A stretch of 64,000 bases of DNA. It comes from Chrysaora quinquecirrha (lineage: Eukaryota; Cnidaria; Scyphozoa; Semaeostomeae; Pelagiidae). Shown here piece after piece: positions 35,501 to 48,934 of the stretch. Both the position numbers and the translations under genes were made by a program. A model generated the notes under the pieces. It saw nothing but the letters and a program-made list of their open reading frames with translations. It was not told the origin of the DNA and did not search any database. The stretch's first letter is position 1. Every line of letters starts with the position of its first letter. The stretch lies in NCBI GenBank assembly GCA_014526335.1, contig JACTAT010000262.1, positions 311,374 through 375,373 of the forward strand, given 5' to 3'.

Positions 35501-38500
35501 AGAGACATTTGCATGTGAGCAAAGCTCCAGACTACTCAAAGAAACATTGGATACATGCTTAACGTCCAATTTATGCGATTTTGACTGTAAATGAATGGAA
35601 CCGGTTTCTAATTCTTGATTATTTGCAGTAATAAAAGCATTCAACATTGAAAAATTCCTTAATGATTTTCTCTTTAGTAGTACAAGTTCTTTAAATTTTC
35701 GGGCCTTCTACATAGGTTCCTTATAAAGTGGTTCTTTACAAGAAAAGCGTTTAGCGAAAAAGAGTGGATACATCTCTGGACACATTTAAGTCTTTTTCGT
35801 CTGACACTTCTCATGTCCTCAGAGTAAAAACGTCAGAAACAGAGCCCAACAATTGACTTAGGTGGAATATATACGAACTTGCGGATCAAATGACACCATC
35901 CAGAAAAGTGAACCTGGCAATGGGATCTCAGCCAATGAGATCGCAGGATACAGCAGGAAGACCAAAACAATTGATCGAAGAGTCAAAGTGGAAAAATGAA
36001 CTCTTTCTGTCTTCACAAAACTTTCTTCTCACTGCTGTAATCATTTTCCAGGAAAAATAAATAAATGTATGCTTTCTTTTTTTTAGCAATTTCATAAAGA
36101 ACAAAATCTACAAATTCCCTGATCAATTCTTTGATTCGCCAAATCTTGAGCAATTGTAAGTAAAATTAAATACTGTCATTCAGTTTTGACATTGTTTTTA
36201 TTGTTATCTATTTTTTCACAACTGATCAAATTAAACTCCCTTTTAATTGATATACCGTCACATCTAAAGGCCAAACTAGGAAACATGTGGCGTGCGACCT
36301 TGTCACGCATGACATGTCCCCTCGATCCCAGTTAAGCCACCTCGGAAACTCTGTAGCGCGCGACAAAATTTGCTGCAGAAACGCAATTGTTTCTGTTAGA
36401 CAATAGAAACATTTCATTTCTCCGCGACTCGAGGGATATGTTGCTCGCTTGTCACTCGCATGTTTAGCCATCGTTGAAGACACGCTTAATACAATGCCGC
36501 GCGCGATATGTTTCCTAGTTTAGCCACATCTAACAAACAATTTTTTCATTTTCTATTCTTTTAATGTTTTTGTTTAATGTACTTGGTGTTTTACAAATGT
36601 TGTAATTTCCTTCAACTCCTACTTTATTTAGAGCCTTGAGCCACAACCAGATGACGGCATTTCCAAAGAAAGCATTCCACAACATTACGAAATTGCAATT
36701 TTTGTAAGTTTATTGCGATCAACATGTAGATTTATTATTCTATAATTGTTGAGTTGTTTATGGTTTTGGTAGACTTTGCACATTCTGAAGAGTGTCAAAC
36801 AAAATTCTCTACTTAGCATGTATCTCCCATGTATATATGGGCCTGAAAGCAAGCCGTCATTATATCTAGACGTAGGTCAGGGTATGCTTGAGCTTGAGGG
36901 CCTCAAGTTGAGACAGCTACATAGCTTGTATGTTTCATATTTTTAAAGAACGGTAAAGACTAGGATACACTTTCCCACAAGTTGCATACCATAATAGATG
37001 GGATACGAACCTGGACTGAATGATCAGAGAGCCAACGACGATTCCACTGAGCTGTATAGCCCAACGATTTTTTTGACGTCGAGTAACTCTCCAAGTCATA
37101 CACCCCAACGCTTTCCTCAGATTCGTCTTTGTGTTTCGGCTATGTTAAACCTAATTCAGTACCTCACATAGTAATAAATATTGTTCATGAATCGCAAGCA
37201 CTAGGATAGGCTTTTTCAACAGTCGATAGTTCTTGAACCCTTAAATGCTAGATCAAAGAGCTAGAGATGATTCCACTAAGCTAAAGAGTCCAATGAAATC
37301 TTCGAGTGACTGTCCAAGTCATAAAGCCAAGTCGTTTATTTCACGTATACATTACACGTTTTGCGTTTAAGCTTCAGTAGATTTGATTCTTTCTTGATTC
37401 TTTATCATTTTCTTCTTTTATAGATCAGTTGATGCAAACCATTTGAAATCGATCTCTGTGAGTGACTTGGCACCTTTGAAGCACAACGACAGTCAACTTA
37501 TTCATTTGTGAGTATTTATTTATCTATTTGGCAGAATTTCATCTTAGCTAGATATAGATATTTTATTAGATATAGAACACGAGATAGATGTTTTGTTATG
37601 ACTATAAGAATCGAGGGGCATTTCAATCTTCAAAAAGGCGATCGAGATTTTAACTAAAACAAAGGTTTTCTAAGAGATTTCAGGGAAACAGTAAGTTTCT
37701 TGAGGAAGAGTGTACGAGATTTTGAAGAAGGGAGTCGCCCTCGATCAAAATTGTTTCACTTAATCTGCTTGGAGACAAGCTTGAGACCTTTCATGTCAAA
37801 AGCCAACCATCTATTTCACTTTATCAATCAATTTTCAGCCAGACTCAATGCCTTTCCAGCCCTAGAGAATCAGGCCTTAGTTTACCACCCTTGATGTAGT
37901 ACCCCATCGTTCCCTAGGCGTAGTACTTCGTTTGATGTTTTGTTTCGTGTTGTTTAGGAATATCAGCAACAATGAAATCAACTATATTGCTCCTGGTGCA
38001 TTTTCACAACTCAGCCATTTGAAGATATTGTGAGTATATGATATTAAGCTTTTAGTTTCGGATATCATTTCTGATGATGATCTTGAGCACGATCAGGATG
38101 ATGATGATGATGATGATAGTGATGATGGTGCTGATGATGACGATGATGAAGGTGATAGTGATGATGGCGCTAATGATGATAATTGACGATGATAATGGTT
38201 ATGATGACATGATGTTGATGAAGATAATTATGATAGTGATGATGATGATGATGATGATGGTGATGATGGTGCTGATGATGACGATGATGAAGGTGATAGC
38301 GATGATGGTGTTGATGATGATGATCGATGATGATAACGATTATGATAAAGGTGATGTTGATGAAGATGATTATGATTATGATTATGATAATGATTATGAT
38401 TATGATAACGACGACGACGACGATGATGATGATGATGATGATGATGATTATGTTTGTTATGAGTAAAACTATTATTTTCATTCCTTTGTAGAGAGCTGCA

Positions 38501-40093
38501 TAACAATACCTTTGAGGTAATAGAGCCTGGTGTTTTCCAGAACATCCCAGAATTGCTACATATGTAAGCATTATTAAATCTCAACAGCATTTTTGTTAAC
38601 AGACTACATTTTTCTGAGCTATATTTCCTACTTGTAGATGAAAAACGGCCACAAAAACATGGATAGTACGAAATTGGCTTCTACAGCCAATCCTGAACCT
38701 AATGATTTATCCTTGAAAATCCATGATGATTTTCGACACGAAGGTTCATTAAATAAATGCGAAACATGATATAATCAAATTCACCAGATATCTAATCAGA
38801 AAAATATCTTTTTTGTCTGATAATACATTTAGATGTAGTTTTTTTATTTGCTTTCAGCGATTTGAATAATAACAAACTGAAAACATTAACTGCAGATGCA
38901 TTTACTGATCTACCAAAGCTGAAGTCATTGTAAGTTAAACAATTTTTAATATCTTCAAAAGTAATTGATATTCATGGTCTCTAAGACGTACAGAATTTCA
39001 TTATTGCGGAAACATGTTTGAAATACTTTACTAATCTTTTTTGGTTTGAAATTCCTCAGAGTATAAACGTCAGAAGCAGATCGAAACAATTTACTGAGGC
39101 GGAATTTACACCCAGATGCGAATCGAAATGCACCAATCAAAATTGTAGAGCTGAATTGGTAGTGTGTTTTGAACACCCGTCAGGCCACGGGATAAAATGG
39201 GAAGATCATAGTAATTAAATGAAGAGTCCATGTTAGAAATAAAATTCTTTCTGTATACATAGAACCACCCTTTTGGTTTTGATTTGGACAGATTCCAAAG
39301 CTCCTAAGTGAAACAACGAACTTTCTCTGCCAATTATTTGAAAAGGATCCTCGAAAACTACAATCATGGACAAAATTGTTGAGACAATTCTGAAGAAGTA
39401 CGCTCATATCCCTTATTGCCCCACCCACACAACCCCTTCCCCCCAGTTCAATGTTGGATATTTTGTTTCATTCACATCAGAAGTAAGCGATCCATTATGC
39501 GGGCGATAATGTGTCATGAAATCCGTGAAAAGTGATCAACATTGAATAGGGGAGAGGGGGGGGGGGGCAAACACATAGACCCCAAATCAATATGACTGAG
39601 CACTTGTATCTTTGGTAGTTCTATGCTGTTATTAAGAGAATAAGCTTAGGGTCTATTCATTTTTTCCTTTCTTTATTTATCGTTGGTTTTACAAATCGCT
39701 ACATGGTTAAGCTAATACATACCAACCTAACGTAAACAAAACTAACAGTAGTCTAAAAATCTAATGACACGGAAAGCTTGCGTTTTTTAAGTTATGTTCG
39801 TTGAATTTACCATTTACCATACAACTCGTTGAAATGGTTCTTTGAAGAACATTGTACAAATTTCAAAATAAAACTTTCAGTGCTGTTAGTGGTATATGAA
39901 TATGATATTCCTAAATTTAAGGTTACAGTTTGTTTCAATAACCTAATCTTTTTTCATTTTCTTATTTCTATCTTTCAGATGGTTTAGCAACAACAAGCTT
40001 ACTTTGATTCCATTCCCTGCTTTATGCGAAGAAAATTGGCCTAGTCTTGAAGATCTGTGAGTAGCTGCAATATTTTTCTTATTGTCATATATC

Positions 40094-40167
<74 letters not shown>

Positions 40168-40521
40168 GTAACTAAGTAACTAACCAACTAACTAACTAAC
40201 TAACCAACTGACCAACTAACTAACTAACCAACTAACTAACCAACCAATTAACCAACCAACTAACTAACTAACTAACCAACTAACTTACCAACTTACCAAC
40301 AAACCACCCAACCAACTAACCAACCAACCAACGAACCAACTAACTAACTAACTGACTAACTAACTAACTAACTTACTAACCAACTTACTAACTTACCAAC
40401 AAACCAACCAACCAACCAACTAACCAACCAAGCAACCAACTAACCAACTAACTAACTAACCAACTAACCAACTGACCAACTAATCAACCAACTAACCAAG
40501 CAACCAACCAACTAACCAACC

Positions 40522-40568
<47 letters not shown>

Positions 40569-40635
40569 AAACTAACTAACAAACAAACTAACTAACTAAG
40601 TAACTAACTAACTAACTTACTAATAACTAACTAAT

Positions 40636-40676
<41 letters not shown>

Positions 40677-40716
40677 TACTAACTTACTAACAAACTACCT
40701 AACTAACTAACTTACC

Positions 40717-40767
<51 letters not shown>

Positions 40768-40783
40768 AAACTAACTAACAAAC

Positions 40784-40819
<36 letters not shown>

Positions 40820-43800
40820 AAACAAACTAACTAACTAAGTAACTAACTAACTAACTAACTATCAATGACATAGCTGCGAATGGCGAATTAGTTAGAACGT
40901 TTGACTCCAGATTATATAAACTTTATTTGTTTCAAATCTGGACCATGTTACTAAGTGCGTCTGCAGTCACCTTCAGTTCAAGGCTAGGCTAAGAAATCAT
41001 GAGATATGATGGCATAAAGAGAGAGAGACTGAAATGTAAAGCTTGAACGGCACTAAAAGACCACTCTGTAACAGCATTCGTACAACAATACGTTTAGGAG
41101 CTAAGGGGCTGTAGGGGAAAATATCATCAATGCTGCGTAAACACGTTGTGTATAAGGAACCTTTGGTCTGAATCGAGGCTGGAGTTCCTTATGTTTTCAA
41201 CAAAATGAGGCTGAAAGTTCCTTATACTGTTCCTTGTCGTGAAATATGTTTGGATACTAATTTTTCCAGCGAATTCATATAAAATTGCTTTGTTTTCTTA
41301 CTTTAAATATAAATTAAGTCTTTCGTGGAAGCACAACGGGAAATATGTTGATATTCGATTATTTAGTTGTAGTTATAAATCGTCTTGTTCTCGAAGAAAG
41401 TAATGCTCAGATTTTCATCCGAGCCTCGACAGTTCCTTAAAGTTCCAGCCTCGAGTTCCTTATAAAGGTGTTCCTTGTAAAGAAAACGTGTTAAGTTTGA
41501 TACCTGAAGTTCTGATTTCAGTTCTCCGCTGGATTTCAGCTTCAAGTTTGCCTTCCGACAACTAATTTCTATACAATATAGTTTATTACTGTGTATTCTT
41601 ATTTCTTTTCTTTTCAGTTATCTTGATCATAATAATATCCCTTCGTTCAACACGTATTCAAATCTGGAGTTTCCAGCCGATGCTCAAGTCTATTACACGT
41701 ATGGATCTCTTTTAAATATTAAATCTTTCTTTGTTGGTGTATTGCTGGTTTATTGCTGTATTGGTGACACTTTGGGCTGTCGAGAGACGAAGCGACCCCC
41801 AGGGCTATCCTCCAAAGGGGCCTCTCCAAACTCTCTAACCGCACCCTTTTCTTTGTGACTATGCACTCCTATGCAGTTACAAACCCTGCTTTTAAGTAGA
41901 CATGCCCTCAATATTACTGTTAAACGTAATGCATGCTGGAAACCCTTACCGAGGTAGATTCAAAATAATGCTTTTCGTTCTTGCCATTTAAAAGAATGAC
42001 TGTAGTATCCTACCTGCTATTTCACTAAGGTTAAATTTATAGAGGGCCATTGGGTCAGTGGGCGTAAAAATGTTCTGAAAGAACATTGACAATAAAGAAG
42101 AAATACATGCTTCATTTGTTTGTTTGTTTACCCTAGTTTGTTTTTATTTCTTTTCTGATTGTAAATTGCAGGCCTAATTTTCTTCTCAAAACGTGTAAAA
42201 CTATAAAAGTTTCTTAATTTTTTTGTACCGGGGCTTCCGCTTAGCTACCCAGTAACCCTATTAATGAGTTTCCTAACTTCAGTTAAGTTCATTTCTATCT
42301 TATTTGCTGACGTCTTGCTTTATTTACAGTCTTCGAAAACCGGATTTCAAACCATTCTATCGAACGACTGCAATCAGAAGACTGTAAGTGTTTTAAAATA
42401 TATTATCTAGCTCTAGCTTCAATATTAGGTTTTCCTAATTTCTAATTCAGTAAAAGATTAGAATTATAGTAAAGAGAAAAGGCAGTAGCATTTGAAAAAC
42501 ATATTCTGAGACTTCTTGTTTATGTCGTAGTATAGATTCGCATCATGTTTGTGACTTTAATAAAATAGCCAATTACACGTTTTTTTAAAAGAACAACCTT
42601 TATAAGAAACACCAGGCTGAAATTTGGTTCAAACTTTTTTGCTTTCTCCGAAACTATTTGAGATACACACAAACAAAGTTCACCAGCCTAAAGCCCTTGC
42701 CCGGAAACGCATTTTCGAGAAAGTTGGGGGCTGACAAATTAGTAAAAAATTGCTTCAAAAATAAGAAACAGGCAGGCTGAAATAAAAGCCAAGTGTTCTT
42801 ATAAACAAAACGCGTACATGCTACCTAAGTGGCACTTTTTCGCTAGTACTTTTTTTATTTCTGCATCATTTGTGGAAGACAGTATTCTAGTAGAGAGTGA
42901 TCTTCTACGAATGGATCGTCCTTCCCTTTGCATAATGTGTTGATTCATGATGACAAACTTTTGATCTCAATGGGTATAATTTGTTATTAGTTAATGTTTC
43001 AATGTGCATGATATAATATCAAGATAACATAAGGAACACAAAGACATGTTATCTTGATAATATACATTTTGTAATCGTTGCTTATTTAGGTACATGCAGA
43101 ACAATTATCTAACTCAGATAACTGCAGAAGATTTGGTTTTTCTTAAAGATATAACTGAAATGTAAGTGAATCTTCATCTTATTTGCTTCATTGCGTATAT
43201 TCATACTATCATCGCCGCTTTATACATTCATGCAAAGATTCGTTGATACCCAGTTGGGGATTCCTCTTACATTGACAACTGGATTTACATCAATGAAGGT
43301 TTTTCCCCAAGTATATGGCATGGCGATGGGATATCCTTTTGTCCCAAATTTTGGCAATATTTTCATGTCAGTCTTTTTGAGCATAAAATCACTTACAATG
43401 GGCAAAATAGATTGAAAATTAATGGCCTGACTAAACTAGGAGACATGTCGTGCGCGACATTGATGTCCCCTCGGTGTCTTCCAGTTTAGCCACCTTGGAA
43501 ACTTTGTAGTGCGCGACAAAATTTGTGGCAAGAAACACGCAAATGTTTTTTGGAAACAATAGAAACATTTTGGAGACAATAGAAACATTTCCTGTCTCTG
43601 GCGACATGCAAATGAATGAGGGGACATGTTGCTCGCTTGTCACTCGCATGTTTAGCAACCCTGGGAGACACGCCGAATGCAGTGTCGCGCGCGACATGTC
43701 TCCTAGTTTAGCCATAGCTTAAGATTATCTTGAGTCTGCTCATTCACTTGTAGTTCTTTACCCTAAATTCCTACCAATATCACAGAAGTGATCATGATAG

Positions 43801-46800
43801 AATGTGACGTTTTGAAAGCAACTTGTTGCATGCATACTGATACTTATCCTGTTCGATATCGCCACGTGCAAAGAATCATGAACGGTTTTAATAACTACGC
43901 AACTCATGGGTGAGCTAATCACTCGCAAGTGCCTCTGTAAAGCAGTCCAATTATCCAGGTTTGGTCAAAGATTATTTCGGAGGAAATTTGCTTGAAAGAA
44001 GGATTTGTAGTGTGACCAAGGAAGCAAACGTAGCTTGAGAATGATCTTGAATCCGAGTCTTCATATACCTCTTTTTAATAGTAGGATGAATTCCGTATTT
44101 AAGGCTGAAATATTTCTTTTTTAATATAGAAATCTGGATTACAATCGACTGCAAGAAAACACCATTCACAAAGAAGCCTTCAAGAACAACACTGCATTGA
44201 CGACATTGTAAGTAGCTTCTGTAAATGCTAAATATATTTCATTCCCGGGTCGCGAGTCTGTGGTGTGGTGGGAGATTTTCTGTATGTTGCTTCCCGTTCT
44301 AGTCTTTTCAGCTGAATTAGGCCTACTATGCATGCTCATCCAGGCATGGGACCCCTAGTCTAACCACCCTTCCGAAGGATAGCAGAGTGAGTTTTTTAGT
44401 TCTCCATCTAGAAAGTCACCCATCGAGATGCTGACCTCACACGATCAAGCTTAACTTCAGCTGTCTAAGGAGAACTGACTGAGAAACTTACTCCACATGC
44501 TTCAAATATACAATAAGGCCCTGGTCAAAGAGTCAAACATTGTTTGTCAAACATTTCAGATTTGCTTTACAAGCAATGTTTGACGGTTTGATTACGTCAC
44601 AAAACATTGCTTGGAAAACAGAATTCGATAGCAATGTTTTTTGAACACTTCAAAAACATTTTTTGCTTGTCACAAGCAAAAAATGCTTGACGACCAATGT
44701 TTTGCGATGTGGCCAATCGGTAAGACATTTTGTTTTAGATACACATCTTAAATGTTTCACCAATAATGTTTCAACGTTTTGCGAGGACGCAAAACATAAA
44801 TTTCCCTTAACACGTTGTCTGTTTTTCATAACACCATTCTATTAAAAGCTTTGCTTAGCTTGTGGGCCCCCTGAAATAGATCGAAACCCTGAAATCATCC
44901 CCCTTTTCCTGGGCTATTCAGTACTTTTTATTCTAATTCGTTTCAATTTTAACTTTTAGGTCACTTGCGAACCAACTAAGTCCAGGTAATGGTATTCAGT
45001 ATGTGCCAGATGCTGTGAAAAATGCAACGATGCTGCCATCCATTACAACTCTGTAAGATAATTATGATTTTGCTTCTTTTTTCATTTATTTGCCACTTAT
45101 TATTGCTGTAGATTTCCATGCCTTTCCAGAAGCATAGTTTCATGCATCCTGTAAAAGTCTGAAGAGATTAAATTTTTATGTTTTTAACAGAAACTTGCAA
45201 GGAAACAAGATCACATATATTGAAAATGGATCATTTAGTAATCTTTCTACATTGACAACATTGTAAGTATTGACTGATTTTATTGTTTTCATTTTAATAT
45301 TTAGAATTTCACTGTAACAACATGAGCATGATTTGGCAAGGTGGCATGTAGTGTTTGTTTGTTTCACTCTCAAGATCGAATGTCATATCTTACACTTGCA
45401 ATTTTTTTCAATAGCGATGCCAACCTCGTCCCCAGGGTGAATAGGCCTCTACGTGAAACTCCGTTGTCCATATTCGACCCTGGTATCGGCCTTTCCTATC
45501 TGCAATTTGATTTTCTGTTCAAACAATAGAAATTTTAAGTGACGTCACAGTTTCTTCAAAGTTTCACACCAAAATAGGCCGTAAAAACATTTGGTTTTTA
45601 TAGATGTAAAAACATCTATAAAAACCAAAAAATGATGCTACATGAGATATTGTATCTTGCCTTATGAAATTCTTTGCATTTCCTTTCTAAGAACATCTGC
45701 TTTCGGAATCTACATCTTGTTTTTATGCCGTTACCAGAGTCAAAATCGATTTGACGGCTGAGATTCGAGGAAAATCGATTTGGGGCCTGTGGACGAGGTT
45801 GCAGAGATGCATATCAACCGTTAAAAGCATGCAATAACTGCGTACAGTATCACAGTGGAAAAAAAACAACATGAGAATAAGACCCTGGCCAAACGAGCAA
45901 AAATTGTTGGTCAAGTATCCACTATTTGCTTTATAAGTAGTGTTTGGCCGTTGCAAAACATTGCTTCATGAACAGAATTGTTTCGAAATGTTTCCGAAAA
46001 ATGAAAAAAAAACCTTTCTGCTTGTAAGCATGTTTGACGACAAATTTCAGATGTTTAACCAACAATGGTAAGGGCCTTAGAAAATAATCAATACTAAGAG
46101 TAATTTTTACGAATTTTCAAGGTTAACACTTTTCATATCATTCATTCATGCCCACTTTCCATATTGAATTTATATTTTTTTCTTTTTGTCTTTAATTTTG
46201 ATTTCTATTTGTTTTATTCCTTTAGGAATCTACAATCAAACAGAATATTAGCTATAGAAGATGGCTCGTTCCCATCCAATATTCAAAGCTTGTAAGTATA
46301 AGTTTAAAGTATGTCTACATTTAACCAGACAAGAAGTTTAATTTTATTTCTCAGATTAGAAAACAGCTGAGACATGTCTTCGTTATTTTCCCAAGATCTC
46401 ACATTTTTTCATACTCAAACTCGCTCTACCTTTCTCGTTCTAATAACGTCTGTCCTTACAAAGCACGGACCCCTAGCTTTACCTCACCCATAGTCATATT
46501 TTATCTGTTTTCTTCTTCTTCATAATCTTTTCATCATCATCTTTTTCTTCTTTTTCATCCTCTTCTTTTTCTTCATCCTCTTCTTTTTTCTTCATCATCT
46601 TGTTTTCTTCTTCGTCTATATCATCATCATCTTCTTCTTTTTCCTCTTCTTCATCATCTTTTTCTTCATCACCTTCTTATTTTTAATCTTATTCTTCTCT
46701 AACCTCTTCTTCATCCTCTTCTTCGTCTTTATCATCATCATCATCTTCTTTATCCTCTTCTTCATCATCTTTTTCTTCATCACCATCTTCTTCATCATCA

Positions 46801-48902
46801 TCATCTTCTTCCTCTCAATCTTCTTCTTCGTCCTCCTTATCCTCCTCCTCCTTCTCTTCTTCGTTTTCATCATTATCTTCTTTTTCTTCTTCATCATTAT
46901 CTTTTTCTTCATAAACTTTTTCTTCGGCTTCTTCTTCTTCTTCTTGATCTTCATCATCTTCCTTTTCTTCTTCATTATAAACATATTCTTGTTCCTCGTC
47001 ATCTTTTTCTTTTTATTCTTCATCTTCGTTTTCTTCATCTTCTACTTCTTCTTCCTTTTCTTCACTATTTTTCTTCCTCGTCATATTTGCAGCCTTTCAA
47101 GCATTTAATCAACAGCCCTGACCCTCCTAACTCCAACAATTGTGCAAATGATAGGAACACTTCACATTGATACAGTGACACATATCTTCAACATTGATTT
47201 ATTATTTTCTTTCCAGAAACCTTGCAAGTAATCAATTCTCTTTCAAGAATTCGAAGCAGTTTCAATATTTGGCTCAGCTTACAACATTGTACGTCAAGAA
47301 TAAAGTTTAATTTACTATACTCTACTACATTTTAACTTAAAGGCCCAGCAAAGAAGATGTCAGCAGCTAAACAAGAAGGGATATGTTGCCTTTCTAACCT
47401 TTTTCACCTCCATTTGTTTGTACATCACTATAAATACTGCCGATTCGAACTGGAAAGGTGCCAAGACTTAAGCAGCCTATATGCAACTCTGAGGGCTGAA
47501 ATTTCAGATATTTTCAGCATAATTGAGACCTGGCAGTGTGTCACGCTGCTCATCGAGCAACAAGAGAGTGAATCTGCATGACAAAGAGTCACTGGAAAAC
47601 CTCTACATAAAAATTTTCATCGTACCAGCATCCGAAACTGGAAAATTAGTATTATTTTGTTTTAGTCATCTTAATTGTAAATCGATCTTATCTTTCTTTG
47701 TTTAGAAATCTACAAAGCAACTTGATTGACAAAATACCGGATGTTGCGTTTCATGGGTTGGAAAAATTAACCCAGCTGTAAGCTAACTTTAGACTATGAT
47801 TTGCAATCTTTCTTGATTAGTTAGGCCATCTGAGCACTGTTTTCAGTAATTTTTTCATTTTGACATCTTAAAATTATCTTTTAGCCTTTTGAGTGGAAAC
47901 AAGATCGGTCGCTTACTTAAAACACATTTAAAAGATTTACAACGACTTTCAATTTTGTAAGTCTATCTTCGCATAATATTCGTCATCATTGTTGTTCTTC
48001 TCAAATTTTTGTCATCTTCTTCCTGTCTTTGTTCCGCTTCTTCTTCTATTTGCTCTTCTACTTCTTTATCATCTTCATCTCCCTTCCTTTTTCTTCCTCG
48101 TCTTCTTCCTTCTCTCATCTTCTTTATCTTTTTCTTCTTCTTGTTCTTTTTCTTCTTCTTACCTCTCTTCTTATTATTTTTCTTCTAAATCTTCTTCTTT
48201 TTCTTCTTCTTGATTGTCTTCTTCTTCATATTCTTCTTCCTGTCTCTGTTCCACTTCTTCCCCTTCTGCTTCTTCTTCTTTTTCTTTATTATCTTCATCT
48301 TCCGTCCCTTTTCTTTCTCGTCTTCTTCCTTCTCTTTTCTTCCTCCTCATCTTGTTATTATTTTTCTTCTTTTTCTTCTTCTTCTTTTTCTTCTTCTTCT
48401 TCTTCTTCTTCTTCGTCTTCTTCTTATATATATATCTTTGTATTTTCTTCTTTCATTTCTTCTCTTCGCTCCCTTCTTCTTCGTCTTGGTCTTCTTCTTG
48501 TTTTCATCATATTCTTCTTCCTGTGTCTGTTTCACCTCTTCCCCTTCTGCTTCTGCTTCTTCTTTATTATTTTCTTCTCACTTCCCTTTTCTTCCTCGTC
48601 TTCTTCCTTCTCTTTCCTTCCTCTTCGTCTTCATCTTCTTCCTGTTCTTTTATTTTTTCCACTTCTCTTCGTCTTCTTTCTCTTTGTCTTCGTCTTGTTC
48701 TTCATGTTTTTCTCCTTTTATCTTTTTCTTCTTCCTCTTCTTCTACTTTTTCTTCTTCTTCTTTTTCTTTTTCTTCTCCTGTATCGCTCTCTTTTCTACT
48801 TTTTAATTTCTTCTCTTCGTCTCCTTCTTCTTTGTCTTCGTCCTATTCTTTATCTTCTTCTCCTTTCGTCTTTTCTTCTTCTTCTTCTTCTTCTTCTTCT
48901 TC

Positions 48903-48934
<32 letters not shown>

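Noticed and set aside
38074..38590. Open frames rich in Asp, Met, Ile or His
   Set aside because: They come from a GAT trinucleotide tract read in different frames.
46616..47038. 140-codon minus-strand frame of Lys and Met
   Set aside because: It is the complement of a TTC/TCAT simple repeat and has no complexity.
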